The position numbers were made by a program, and so were the translations under genes. The notes below the pieces were generated by a model. That model searched no databases. It was given only the letters and a program-made list of their open reading frames with translations, and had not been told where the DNA came from. Below, one piece after another: positions 56,968 through 64,000 of a stretch of 64,000 bases of DNA. The stretch's first letter is position 1, and every line of letters starts with the position of its first letter. Where the stretch lies: the NCBI RefSeq assembly GCF_014274465.1, contig NZ_CP060394.1, positions 2,170,001 to 2,234,000 of the forward strand, given 5' to 3'. Source of the DNA: Alloacidobacterium dinghuense (lineage in GTDB: Bacteria > Acidobacteriota > Terriglobia > Terriglobales > Acidobacteriaceae).

Positions 56968-57480
56968 ATGGCAACCGCTGTTGCTACCGTCCCGCGTCCC
57001 CGGGCCTTGGCCACCATTGCCGGTGGAGGCCTGCTGGCTGGTTTCCTCGATGGTTCTGATGCCATCATCCACTACACATTCATGCTGGGCATTCCTGCGC
57101 GGAACATCTTCCGTTACATCGCCAGCGGCCTTATAGGCATGCACGCGGCGACACAACTGGGCGCGCTCGGCGTTCTTCTCGGAGTCATCCTGCATTTCAC
57201 CATCGCCATCGGAGCCGCCACCGTCTACTACTTTACTGCTCTGAAGTTACCGATCCTGATCCGGCGCCCGTATCTCTCTGGCGCCATCTTTTGTGTCGGG
57301 CTTCATCTCTTTATGCAATACGTGGTGATCCCGCTCTCTGCTGTTCCGAAGAACCCAAATGCAAGGTTTTCCTGGACAGAGCTGGCCAGCGCACTTTTTG
57401 CCCACATCGTTCTCATCGGCTTCTCCATCTCCCTGATCGCGCGACACTCGGCGCGTGCCAGGCCCCTTCCAACCCCATAG
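56968..57480 (+). CDS. Small integral membrane protein, unknown function
   Basis: The ATG at 56968 is favoured because AGGAGGG lies 10 bases upstream; a start at 56929 would sit on the end of the preceding terminator. The 170-residue product has about four membrane helices: TIAGGGLLAGFLDGSDAII, GALGVLLGVILHFTIAIGAA, GAIFCVGLHLFMQYVVIPLS and AHIVLIGFSISLIARHS. No family was recognised, although short charged loops suggest a compact four-helix protein. It is a separate unit, isolated by the terminator upstream. Confidence 0.72.
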   Translation: MATAVATVPRPRALATIAGGGLLAGFLDGSDAIIHYTFMLGIPARNIFRYIASGLIGMHAATQLGALGVLLGVILHFTIAIGAATVYYFTALKLPILIRRPYLSGAIFCVGLHLFMQYVVIPLSAVPKNPNARFSWTELASALFAHIVLIGFSISLIARHSARARPLPTP

Positions 57481-57687
57481 CGTGTTACACACGGATAGTT
57501 TCTACCCATGAGTTGAAGAAATCGCAAACGAGTTCGTCCTGAGATTGTCCCAAAGGTAGAAGAATTTATAGCGAAACCAATCCCCTGATTAGTCCGGTTG
57601 GGTAGTTGTCTGCTGTTGGACTGAGGTTCATCGTAGACAGCAGCGCCGGGTCCCTGCTTTTTAGACAGCGCTTAGGAGAACCCGAAA

Positions 57688-58308
57688 ATGCTAATCTCTA
57701 GATCCAAATTCCTATCCCTGGGCTTGGTACTCGTTGGCCTCGCAGTAGCGGGCGCTGGCGTGGCCTCTGCTCAGGACGTCTACAAAGTCAACTATTTTGA
57801 CTTCAACGCACCGGTCCTCGCCGGATTTCCGGTGCCAGACGCAACAGTCCGGATCGACAATCCCGGCCTGACGTATGGCAACCTCTGCGCGATGATTTAT
57901 GTGTTTGCGGCGGATCAGCAGCTGGCCGAATGCTGCGGATGCGTCGAAACACATAATGGCCTGCGCAGGTTGTCGGTTCGCACCGATCTCACCAAAAACC
58001 CGCTTACCGGCCCCGGCACCAGCCCATTCTCCGGCGTGATCAAGGTCATCTCCGCCGCTGTGAACAACTCGCCGTGCGATCCGACCGCAAATGTAACCCC
58101 CAAGGCTAACCTTCGCGTGTGGGCGACCCATATTCAGCCTGGGACTGCCTTTGGCAGTTTCGGCGGGATAATATGGCCGGTCACTGAAACCGAGTCCTCG
58201 GACTCGACACTGGGTGCCACTGAGCTGGCGAACCTGCAGGCGCAGTGCTCATTTATCAACATTCTCGGCAGTGGCGCAGGCATTTGCACCTGCGGCACCG
58301 GCGACTAA
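57688..58308 (+). CDS. Secreted Cys-rich protein, acidobacterial family of unknown function
   Basis: The 206-residue protein has a clean signal peptide (LGLVLVGLAVAGAGVASAQ), and AGGAGAAC lies just upstream of the ATG. The mature part has eight cysteines, at 67, 82, 83, 85, 130, 187, 200 and 202, in the pattern NLCAM, AECCGC, NSPCDP, AQCSF and GICTCGTGD. Such an even, paired set suggests disulfides in a secreted domain. Similar proteins recur in acidobacterial genomes by recollection, but no named domain can be given. Confidence 0.75.
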   Translation: MLISRSKFLSLGLVLVGLAVAGAGVASAQDVYKVNYFDFNAPVLAGFPVPDATVRIDNPGLTYGNLCAMIYVFAADQQLAECCGCVETHNGLRRLSVRTDLTKNPLTGPGTSPFSGVIKVISAAVNNSPCDPTANVTPKANLRVWATHIQPGTAFGSFGGIIWPVTETESSDSTLGATELANLQAQCSFINILGSGAGICTCGTGD

Positions 58309-58520
58309 TTGTCTGTTTCGTCTCTGCACCGCGGGGATGCATGAGACCATTTGGAAGTGGATGGCGTGCCGACGACGACCCGGCACGCCAATCCCACACA
58401 TAAGGTTTTCGTAAAATAGATCTGGCCATGCCCTGCATCTCGGAGCGGCTGGGGGCAAATGTCCCTTCCACAGTTGTCTGGAAAGAAGACTTGACATCGA
58501 CAAGGCAGTGGCCTGAGGCT

Positions 58521-58566
58521 GAGACAAAGAAGGACCTGCCCCCGTGGAAACGAAGACAGGCCCTTC
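58521..58566 (-). terminator. Terminator of the 37-residue mini-gene
   Basis: On the minus strand GAAGGGCCTG pairs with CAGGTCCTTC (10 bp, one G-U) around an 18-base loop, followed by TTTGTCTC. The stem begins 5 bases after the mini-gene stop at 58572. Confidence 0.65.
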
Positions 58567-58571
58567 AATGG

Positions 58572-58685
58572 TTAGTTATTGTTAAGCTTGCTCAGTAAGT
58601 CGACAAACTTCCCAGCAAGCACTAGAACAATTCCAAGGAAGTTGAGCAGGGGTCTCGCCCGCTCAATCCAACAAGGAGTGCTCAT
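58572..58685 (-). CDS. Putative 37-residue hydrophobic single-helix mini-protein
   Basis: A frame of 37 codons runs from ATG 58685 to TAA 58572. AAGGAG lies 5 bases before the ATG, an ideal Shine-Dalgarno. The protein (MSTPCWIERARPLLNFLGIV, then LVLAGKFVDLLSKLNNN) has one hydrophobic helix at about 13-31, a positive N-terminal flank (IERAR) and a short polar tail. A terminator follows at once, and a 13-bp hairpin lies just upstream. The shape fits small membrane proteins, including type I toxins. The frame stays open upstream to 58805, but that extension runs through the hairpin and is less likely. No homologue is recalled. Confidence 0.55.
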   Translation of the reverse strand: MSTPCWIERARPLLNFLGIVLVLAGKFVDLLSKLNNN

Positions 58686-58698
58686 ACATCTCCTTCCT

Positions 58699-58736
58699 AA
58701 GAAGCCTAGTGGTGACACACTAGGCTTCTTTGTTTT
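58699..58736 (+). terminator. Perfect 13-bp hairpin with plus-strand T-tract
   Basis: AAGAAGCCTAGTG (58699-58711) pairs perfectly with CACTAGGCTTCTT (58718-58730) around GTGACA, followed by TGTTTTC. It would end a plus-strand transcript that runs antisense to the mini-gene at 58572-58685. On the minus strand it lies in the mini-gene leader. Confidence 0.8.
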
Positions 58737-59415
58737 CAGGGCTTCAAAAACCTTCTCTATGTGGCCCTGTCGTTTTTGGCGATCAAAAATGTTCCGTTTT
58801 GCCAATCACAGGTGCAGACTACCATTATTTCGTTCGAGGAAAACGTGGCGCGAATGCCTGTGAATTTGGTTGAAAAACCGGGTAGTTCGGTGCATTTTTC
58901 GCTGCAAGAAATGCAGATTTCCTCCATAAGATTTTTCATTGCAGCCTCTGTTCCTGAAGATTGCATTTCTAGCCGTGCCGTGCAAATCTGGGGTGATTTT
59001 TTAGGTGATTTTTCAAGCCGAATGTCCTCAGGTGTTTCAGAACGGTTGAAGACGGTTCAGGACGTTCTAATGGGTTCTAATGACACTCTGTGGTGTTAAC
59101 TCTCTTGATTCCCTGTTCCCTGCAGGGTAACGGCTGAGGATTCAGCCTTGGTCAGGCAAGTGCATTCCGGGGTAAAAACGTCCCTTGCGCAGCTATCAGA
59201 AGAATGACAGCTGCGCGTCGGGTTCGTTAAGGATCTTCGCCGGGTTACGTGCTTGAATAGGCCGCGCAGTACTACGGCTCCGACCGGCGCAAACGAGTTT
59301 TACCATGGGCATTGGTTCTTCGCTGAAAAGGCCGTTCTGCGGTTCGACGGTGTTTCGACGCGGCTGGGGCAGTTGTCCAGCCAGGTCAGCAACTCGGTGG
59401 TGGTATAACGGCTCC

Positions 59416-59457
59416 AAAGGCGCGGCACACTCTCAGGTGTGCCGCGCCTTTAATTTA
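59416..59457 (+). terminator. Perfect 15-bp terminator hairpin, no clear gene upstream
   Basis: AAAGGCGCGGCACAC (59416-59430) pairs perfectly with GTGTGCCGCGCCTTT (59437-59451) around TCTCAG, followed by AATTTAAG. It is the strongest hairpin in the region, yet no recognisable gene precedes it. A plus-strand frame ending at about 59408 (GHWFFAEKAVLRFDGVSTR) has a protein-like look but no start. Confidence 0.75.
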
Positions 59458-59651
59458 AGCTGCTTTGGCTGCTCGTCGGTATTCGACCGCCCCGACCGCG
59501 CGGCACTCTGCACGTGTCAAGCTCCTTGAGGCAGCTTGATATCTGTAAACAACTCATTCTGAGCAGGTTGCGGGAGGAATAAGTTTGGCGTACTATTTCG
59601 CGAAATTTGCTATTCTGGAAATAGAGGGTGTTTTTTCAGGCTACATAGCTC

Positions 59652-59678
59652 GTCATTCTGAGCGAAGCGAAGAGGACC
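59652..59678. repeat. Dispersed repeat copy 3 (GTCATTCTGAGCGAAGCGAAG)
   Basis: This is a short copy of the element at 50164 and 52106, with CATTCTGAG in place of CATCCTGAG. It runs directly into the palindromic repeat that follows. Confidence 0.55.
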
Positions 59679-59779
59679 CCCCCCGCTAAGTGATTGAAAA
59701 CACTAGAAAGTACTTAACTCATTTAGTTTCATACGCATAGCGGGGGATCATCCCCCGCTAAATCATTGAAAATAAAGAG
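59679..59779. repeat. Composite palindromic repeat (CCCCCGCTAA units)
   Basis: A perfect palindrome TAGCGGGGGAT-C-ATCCCCCGCTA occupies 59738-59760. The right arm continues as CCCCCGCTAAATCATTGAAAA, and a similar unit CCCCCGCTAAGTGATTGAAAA lies at about 59681-59702. The three arms suggest a mobile or REP-like element, 22 bases from the end of aroA. Confidence 0.65.
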
Positions 59780-59801
59780 AGCCAAAATTGGGGAGGGGGG
59801 A

Positions 59802-61100
59802 CTACCGCTCCGCCACCTGATCCAGCAATTCATAAAACTCAGGAAACGAAATCGCAGCCGACTCCGCGCCCTGAATCACCGTGTCGCCCGAGGCCTTCAG
59901 CGCAGCCACAGAAAACGCCATGGCAATGCGATGATCGCCACCTGAATTGATCTCTGCGCCGTGCAACTGCTGGCCGCCTGGAACATCGAGCCCATCCTCG
60001 AACTCCTCAACATGGGCGCCCATCGCGCGCAGGTTGTTCGCCACCAGCGCAATGCGATCCGATTCCTTCACGCGAAGCTCCTTCGCATCGCGGATGCGAA
60101 TGCCATTCTGCGTGTAAGGCGCAATTGCCGCTAAAACAGGCAATTCATCGATTAATTGCGCTGAAAGCGCACCGGAAATCGTCGTTCCCGTAAGTCCGTT
60201 CACCGGAGCATTCACCTGCACCATTCCAACCAATTCGCCGTGCTTCTCCTCAAGGTTGAGCACGCCGATATGAGCGCCAAGGGCAGTCAGAACATCAAGC
60301 AGCGTGGCTCGCGTGGGATTCAGCCCAAGCGAGTCGAAGACAAGGTTCGAACCGGGAAAGAGCGCAGCAGCGCACAGAAAGAAGGCAGCCGAAGAGATAT
60401 CGCCCGGAATCGCAGCCTCAATCGCCGTCAGAGCCTGACTACCGGCAATGCTCACCGAATCCGCCGAGCGATCAACGTGAGCGCCAAAGGCGCGCAACGC
60501 CAGCTCGCCATGGTCGCGCGTGCGAACCGACTCGTGCACAGTCGTCGTCCCCTCAGCCTGCAATCCGGCAAAGAGCACCGCGGTCTTCACCTGCGCGCTC
60601 GGAACAGGAGTCGTATAGTCAATCGCCTTGAGCTTGCCTCCGCGAATCGTCACCGGAGCATGCCCATCCGTGAGCGTAATCTCGGCCCCCATCTGCGAGA
60701 TGGGCTTGCGTACGCGCTCCATCGGACGTCGGCTCAACGATGCATCGCCGATCAGCGTATACGTGTGAGGCGTAGCAGCAAGCAGCCCCGTAAGCATGCG
60801 CATCGTAGAACCGGAGTTGCCACAATCCAGAGGAGTAGACGATGCCTTGAATTCGCCCGATCCGAGGATCTCGATCGTGCCATCGTCCCGGCGAGTGACG
60901 GCAGCCCCCAGCGCAGCGGCGCACCCCAGGCTGCTGGCGCAATCCGCCCCAGTTGAGAAGTTGGTGATCTTCGTTGTTCCGGACGCGAGCGCACTCAACA
61001 ATGCGTAGCGATGTGAGATGCTCTTGTCCCCCGGCAGGCGTAGGCTGCCGAGAATGTTGCGTGCAGGCGTAACAATGCGTTCGGTTTTCGTCTCAAGCAT
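59802..61100 (-). CDS. aroA: 3-phosphoshikimate 1-carboxyvinyltransferase (EPSP synthase)
   Basis: The 432-residue protein has the EPSP synthase motifs SLRLPGDKSISHRYALLSAL near the N-terminus, LDCGNSGSTMRMLTGLLA, and RIRDAKELRVKESDRIALVA near the C-terminal half. It joins PEP to shikimate 3-phosphate in the sixth step of the shikimate pathway. The first enzyme of that pathway is encoded at 33.4 kb. The start at 61100 is the first ATG, without a strong Shine-Dalgarno. It lies 48 bases downstream of the phosphatase gene on the same strand. Confidence 0.95.
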   Translation of the reverse strand: MLETKTERIVTPARNILGSLRLPGDKSISHRYALLSALASGTTKITNFSTGADCASSLGCAAALGAAVTRRDDGTIEILGSGEFKASSTPLDCGNSGSTMRMLTGLLAATPHTYTLIGDASLSRRPMERVRKPISQMGAEITLTDGHAPVTIRGGKLKAIDYTTPVPSAQVKTAVLFAGLQAEGTTTVHESVRTRDHGELALRAFGAHVDRSADSVSIAGSQALTAIEAAIPGDISSAAFFLCAAALFPGSNLVFDSLGLNPTRATLLDVLTALGAHIGVLNLEEKHGELVGMVQVNAPVNGLTGTTISGALSAQLIDELPVLAAIAPYTQNGIRIRDAKELRVKESDRIALVANNLRAMGAHVEEFEDGLDVPGGQQLHGAEINSGGDHRIAMAFSVAALKASGDTVIQGAESAAISFPEFYELLDQVAER

Positions 61101-61148
61101 TTCTATGTATCGTACCGGAAAGTTACTAGAGAAGAATGGATGGAAAAT

Positions 61149-63032
61149 CTAAAGCACGCGAAGCACAACAACGGTCTCGTCATCGAAACGTTCGACGCCT
61201 TTTTGAAATTTGCCGACCTCGTTGAAAATGGCCTCTGCAATTTTCGACGCCGACTTGTGCTGATGCTTCTTGACCACAGCCGTCAACCGCTCGTTGCCGA
61301 ACATGTCACCCTCCGCATTCTGCGCATCGGCGATGCCATCGGAGAAGAAGATGAGTGAATCGCCAGGCTGCGTTGAAAGAGTGAACTCTTCATACTTGAC
61401 GCTAGGAAACATTCCGAGTGGAAATCCTTCCGCCTGAATCGTCTCGACCTCGCCTTCGCGGCAGAAGAGAGGCTGAACAGAACCAGCATTGGAGATCTGC
61501 AGTGTCTGATTTTCGTCATTCCACACGGAATAGAGCATCGTCACATACTGCGAATCGACCCGACGCTCTTGCAACGAGTCATTCAGAGTCTTCAGCATCT
61601 CTGAAGGAGACAGATGCGCTGTCGCCTCCGATCGCATAATGCCGCTCACCAGCGCTGCGTACAGCGCAGCCGGAGCAGCCTTACCGCTCACATCGCCCAG
61701 CACGATGGCAGTGCGGTTCGCATCATACGGAACGAAGTCATAGAGATCGCCGCCAAGCGTCCGCGCAGGCAGAAATCGTGCCGCAAACTCAGCCCGCGTA
61801 TGTTTGGGCTTGAACGGAGGCAACAACCGCAACTGCACCTCGCGTGCCATCGCAAGATCGCTCTCCAGCCGCTGCTCCTGCTGTGCAACGCGCTGGTAAA
61901 GCCGCGCATTCTCGATAGAGATGGCAATCTGCGCCGCGAGTGTCGTCAGCGCGCGTTCATGATCCTCGTTGAAGAAGTGCGCGCGCGTGTGTTCGATATC
62001 GAGGATGCCGATAACCTTACCCTTATAAATGAGCGGCATCGCCATCTCCGAGCGCGTCTCGGGATTGAACATGCGATAGCGCGGATCTTTGCGCACATCG
62101 GGAATATGAATCAGCCGACGTTCCGCAATCGCCACGCCCACCAAACCACCATCGAGCGGCAGCTTTTCGCTCGGATAGAAACGCTCGCCGAAGCGCAGCG
62201 CGAATCGATTCTCAAGCACCTGCTCACGCTCGTTCACGATCCATACTGAGAACATCTGGTAGTCGATGATCCGCCGCAGCAGCGTGCCGATGCGTTCCAG
62301 CAGCGACTCCAGATCCAGGATCGACGTAAACTCGCGGCTGATCTCGTTCAGCACCTGCAGCGTCTGTGCTTGCCGCGAGACGCGCGTGTAAAGCCGCGCG
62401 TTCTCAATAGCCTGTCCGATGCGTGACGCGGTCAGCTTGAGTAGATGCAGGTGTTCGGGCTGAAAGTAGTTAAGCTGCTCGGATTGGATATCGATGATGC
62501 CGATCACGCGGTTCTTGACGATCAGCGGTACTGCCAACTCTGAGCGGACATGTGGATGGACGTTGATGTAGTTCTCCGCTTTGCTGACGTCGTTTACCAG
62601 CACGGCCTCGCGTGTCTGCGCTGCCTGGCCGACGATTCCTTTGCCCACGCGAATGCGCAAACGCTCGGCTTCCGGCGTATGGCCGATCTGAAAACGCATG
62701 CGCAGATCGTTGGTGCGGTCGTTGAGCAGCATGATGGCAAAGATGCGATAGTCGATAACCGCACGAACCAGGTCGGCCGTGCGCTGCAGCAAGGTTTGGA
62801 GATCGAGAGTGGTATTGAGAGCATCAGCCAGCCGGACGAGGAATTCCGTCTGCAGCGGCTCCACGCGTACTTGCACCTGCGGTGCGACCGCCTGAGAAGT
62901 CGGCCTGTAGTCGCCCTCAAAGTCAGGATCGGTATCTCTGCGCTCGGGAGTCTGCGGTCCCCCCGCGCGCTCAGGCGCAGGGAGATTCTTCGCTGCAGTA
63001 CGATCTTGTTCTTTGGCTTGCTCTTTGGTCAC
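61149..63032 (-). CDS. GAF-GAF-SpoIIE phosphatase (PP2C-type stress regulator)
   Basis: The 627-residue protein has two GAF domains, at about 55-205 and 230-380, a short helical linker (QRVAQQEQRLESDLAMARE) and a C-terminal PP2C/SpoIIE phosphatase domain. Metal-binding Asp residues are visible in VLGDVSGKAAPAALYA and SLIFFSDGIADAQN. Such proteins act like RsbU: the GAF domains sense a signal and the phosphatase acts on an anti-anti-sigma factor. No sigma, anti-sigma or STAS gene lies in the window. The N-terminal 50 residues are charged and probably disordered. Confidence 0.92.
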   Translation of the reverse strand: MTKEQAKEQDRTAAKNLPAPERAGGPQTPERRDTDPDFEGDYRPTSQAVAPQVQVRVEPLQTEFLVRLADALNTTLDLQTLLQRTADLVRAVIDYRIFAIMLLNDRTNDLRMRFQIGHTPEAERLRIRVGKGIVGQAAQTREAVLVNDVSKAENYINVHPHVRSELAVPLIVKNRVIGIIDIQSEQLNYFQPEHLHLLKLTASRIGQAIENARLYTRVSRQAQTLQVLNEISREFTSILDLESLLERIGTLLRRIIDYQMFSVWIVNEREQVLENRFALRFGERFYPSEKLPLDGGLVGVAIAERRLIHIPDVRKDPRYRMFNPETRSEMAMPLIYKGKVIGILDIEHTRAHFFNEDHERALTTLAAQIAISIENARLYQRVAQQEQRLESDLAMAREVQLRLLPPFKPKHTRAEFAARFLPARTLGGDLYDFVPYDANRTAIVLGDVSGKAAPAALYAALVSGIMRSEATAHLSPSEMLKTLNDSLQERRVDSQYVTMLYSVWNDENQTLQISNAGSVQPLFCREGEVETIQAEGFPLGMFPSVKYEEFTLSTQPGDSLIFFSDGIADAQNAEGDMFGNERLTAVVKKHQHKSASKIAEAIFNEVGKFQKGVERFDDETVVVLRVL

Positions 63033-63137
63033 GCAACTCCTGTCAGGCCCATTGGATACACGAAAAGGGAACGAGCCATGATATCGCGGCTCGTAAGTCC
63101 TTTGCTGATGGCGTTGGGTAGCGAAGCTGATTCCCGT

Positions 63138-63890
63138 TCAGCCCTGATGAAGTTCGCGCAGAATGTTGACCGAAGCACTTGCCCCGATCCGGTTGGCTCC
63201 AGCCTCAAGCATCACCCGGGTATCAGCCAACGTGCGTATGCCACCCGAAGCCTTCACGCCGCAGCGCGAACCAGCTACGCCGCGCAACAATGCAACATCT
63301 GCCGGAGTAGCCCCGCCGGTTGAGAACCCAGTGCTCGTCTTCAGAAAGTCAGCCCCGGCCGCAATGACCAACTCTGAAGCGCGCAGCTTCTCTTCGACAC
63401 TGAGCAGACAGGTTTCAAGGATCACTTTAACAATGGCGCCAGCCTCATGCGCGACTTCCACTACGCCTCGAATATCCTGTTGGACGCGTTCGTTCATCCC
63501 TGACTTCAACATCCCGATATTCAGAACCATATCGAGATCATGCGCGCCTAGCTTCACCAACTCTACGGCTTCTTCGCGCTTCGAGACAGAGAGTGAAGCG
63601 CCCAGCGGGAATCCGAGAACCGTACCAATGGGAACCCCACTGCTCGCGAGTACCGTGTGCGCTGTGCCAACCCAACCCGGATTCACCATGGCGCAGGCGA
63701 AACGATACTCCGCCGCCTCCTCGCAAAGCTTGATAACCTGCTCGCGTGTTGCTTCGGGCTTTAAAAGGGTGTGATCGAATACTGCGGCCAGCGACCGGCC
63801 ACTTGAAAGTACTTGCTGGCTGAAAGCAACGGCATCAAAGGATCCGTTCTCTTTCTCTACTTCTTCTAGGGTGACTACTTTGGTCGTCAT
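63138..63890 (-). CDS. deoC: Deoxyribose-phosphate aldolase
   Basis: The 250-residue class I aldolase has FDHTLLKPEATREQV at the N-terminus, the Asp in HDLDMVLNIGML, the Schiff-base Lys in DFLKTSTGFSTGGAT and the second Lys in GVKASGGIRT. It splits 2-deoxyribose 5-phosphate to acetaldehyde and glyceraldehyde 3-phosphate in deoxynucleoside salvage. An N-terminal extension of about 35 residues precedes the usual start of the fold. It lies 24 bases from hpt on the same strand, so the two form a nucleotide salvage operon. Confidence 0.95.
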   Translation of the reverse strand: MTTKVVTLEEVEKENGSFDAVAFSQQVLSSGRSLAAVFDHTLLKPEATREQVIKLCEEAAEYRFACAMVNPGWVGTAHTVLASSGVPIGTVLGFPLGASLSVSKREEAVELVKLGAHDLDMVLNIGMLKSGMNERVQQDIRGVVEVAHEAGAIVKVILETCLLSVEEKLRASELVIAAGADFLKTSTGFSTGGATPADVALLRGVAGSRCGVKASGGIRTLADTRVMLEAGANRIGASASVNILRELHQG

Positions 63891-63914
63891 GAGGTTACTT
63901 CACTCCAGGCATGC

Positions 63915-64000
63915 CTACTCCGGATAATCCGGAGGCATGAGACAGATATCAGGTAAATTACGGAAACGCTCGGCATAATCCATGCCGTAGCCAAGGACAA
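63915..64000 (-). CDS. hpt: Hypoxanthine phosphoribosyltransferase, C-terminal end (cut by window edge)
   Basis: Only the last 27 or so codons are visible: VLGYGMDYAERFRNLPDI, then CLMPPDYPE and a stop at 63915. The GYG-DYAERFRNLP motif is the C-terminal hallmark of bacterial hypoxanthine phosphoribosyltransferase, which makes IMP or GMP from the free base. The gene precedes deoC on the same strand. The 24-base gap suggests cotranscription. Confidence 0.85.
   Translation of the reverse strand, partial: VLGYGMDYAERFRNLPDICLMPPDYPE

Larger units (their letters stand above)
58309..59801. other. 1.5-kb gene-poor region with hairpins, a mini-gene and repeats
   Basis: No large gene is seen between the Cys-rich protein and aroA. 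The region holds the mini-gene at 58572-58685 with its terminators, a hairpin at 59187-59216 (GCGCAGCT/AGCTGCGC), a very strong terminator at 59416 and palindromic repeats at 59652-59779. A longer frame at 58761-59099 lacks a good start and looks non-coding. Confidence 0.6.

Noticed and set aside
58761-59099. Plus-strand frame of 112 codons starting at GTG
   Set aside because: No ribosome binding site, no domain and an AT-rich composition unlike coding DNA nearby. A minus-strand frame in the same place (58757-58966) is equally weak.
1-64000. CRISPR arrays, intact insertion sequences, prophage genes or biosynthetic clusters
   Set aside because: No regularly spaced repeats, transposase, phage structural or large synthase genes were seen; mobile signals are limited to the recombinase remnant and short repeats.

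Overview
The window looks like chromosome from a Gram-negative soil bacterium of the Acidobacteriota, most likely class Terriglobia. This is an inference from gene content. The signs are an Oar-type TonB-dependent receptor, paired TPR and CRTAC1 (ASPIC/UnbV) proteins, a bacillithiol deacetylase, lipid A genes (lpxD and an LpxL/HtrB-type acyltransferase), an acidobacterial-style tyrosine recombinase, and dispersed repeats beginning GTCATCCTGAG.

Layout. 0-11 kb: a truncated alpha-galactosidase-like gene reads leftward. Opposite it run an Oar-like receptor and two consecutive TPR + CRTAC1 gene pairs. 11-13.6 kb: a decayed patch holds an RHS remnant fused to a frameshifted tyrosine recombinase, next to tRNA-Gly(CCC). 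13.7-19.4 kb: a leftward operon encodes a GH63/MGH1-like glycosidase, a membrane class III adenylate cyclase and a metallo-beta-lactamase-fold cyclic nucleotide phosphodiesterase. 19.6-25.8 kb: bshB1, a subclass B3-like metallo-beta-lactamase, a beta-propeller lipoprotein, a homocysteine methyltransferase/MTHFR fusion overlapping xseB, and a PEBP protein. 25.9-30.8 kb: lipid A acyltransferases, a SYLF lipid-binding protein, a NarL-type regulator without its phospho-acceptor Asp overlapping dcd, and an HU gene with a clear promoter.

30.8-42.2 kb is largely housekeeping: priA, DAHP synthase, a purine permease, a bifunctional nuclease, miaB, a dehydratase-thioesterase-dehydrogenase operon, and pdxS/pdxT. 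42.2-47 kb carries cytochrome oxidase subunits II, I and III, then a FetAB-like exporter. 47-50.2 kb has a lipoprotein, an MscS channel, and two truncated genes (DUF2252 and an MFS transporter) joined end to end. 50.3-58.3 kb has an amidohydrolase, an M20 peptidase, truA, a large TolC-family protein, a small membrane protein and a Cys-rich secreted protein.

58.3-59.8 kb has no large gene, but it contains three strong hairpins, a compact 37-residue hydrophobic mini-gene with an ideal Shine-Dalgarno, and palindromic repeats. The window ends with aroA, a GAF-GAF-SpoIIE phosphatase, deoC and the tail of hpt.

The regions most likely to hold something undescribed are the duplicated TPR/CRTAC1 module behind the Oar receptor, the glycosidase/cAMP operon, and the 58.5-58.74 kb mini-gene, whose layout resembles a type I toxin-antitoxin locus. 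All functional statements come from reading motifs; no database search was run.
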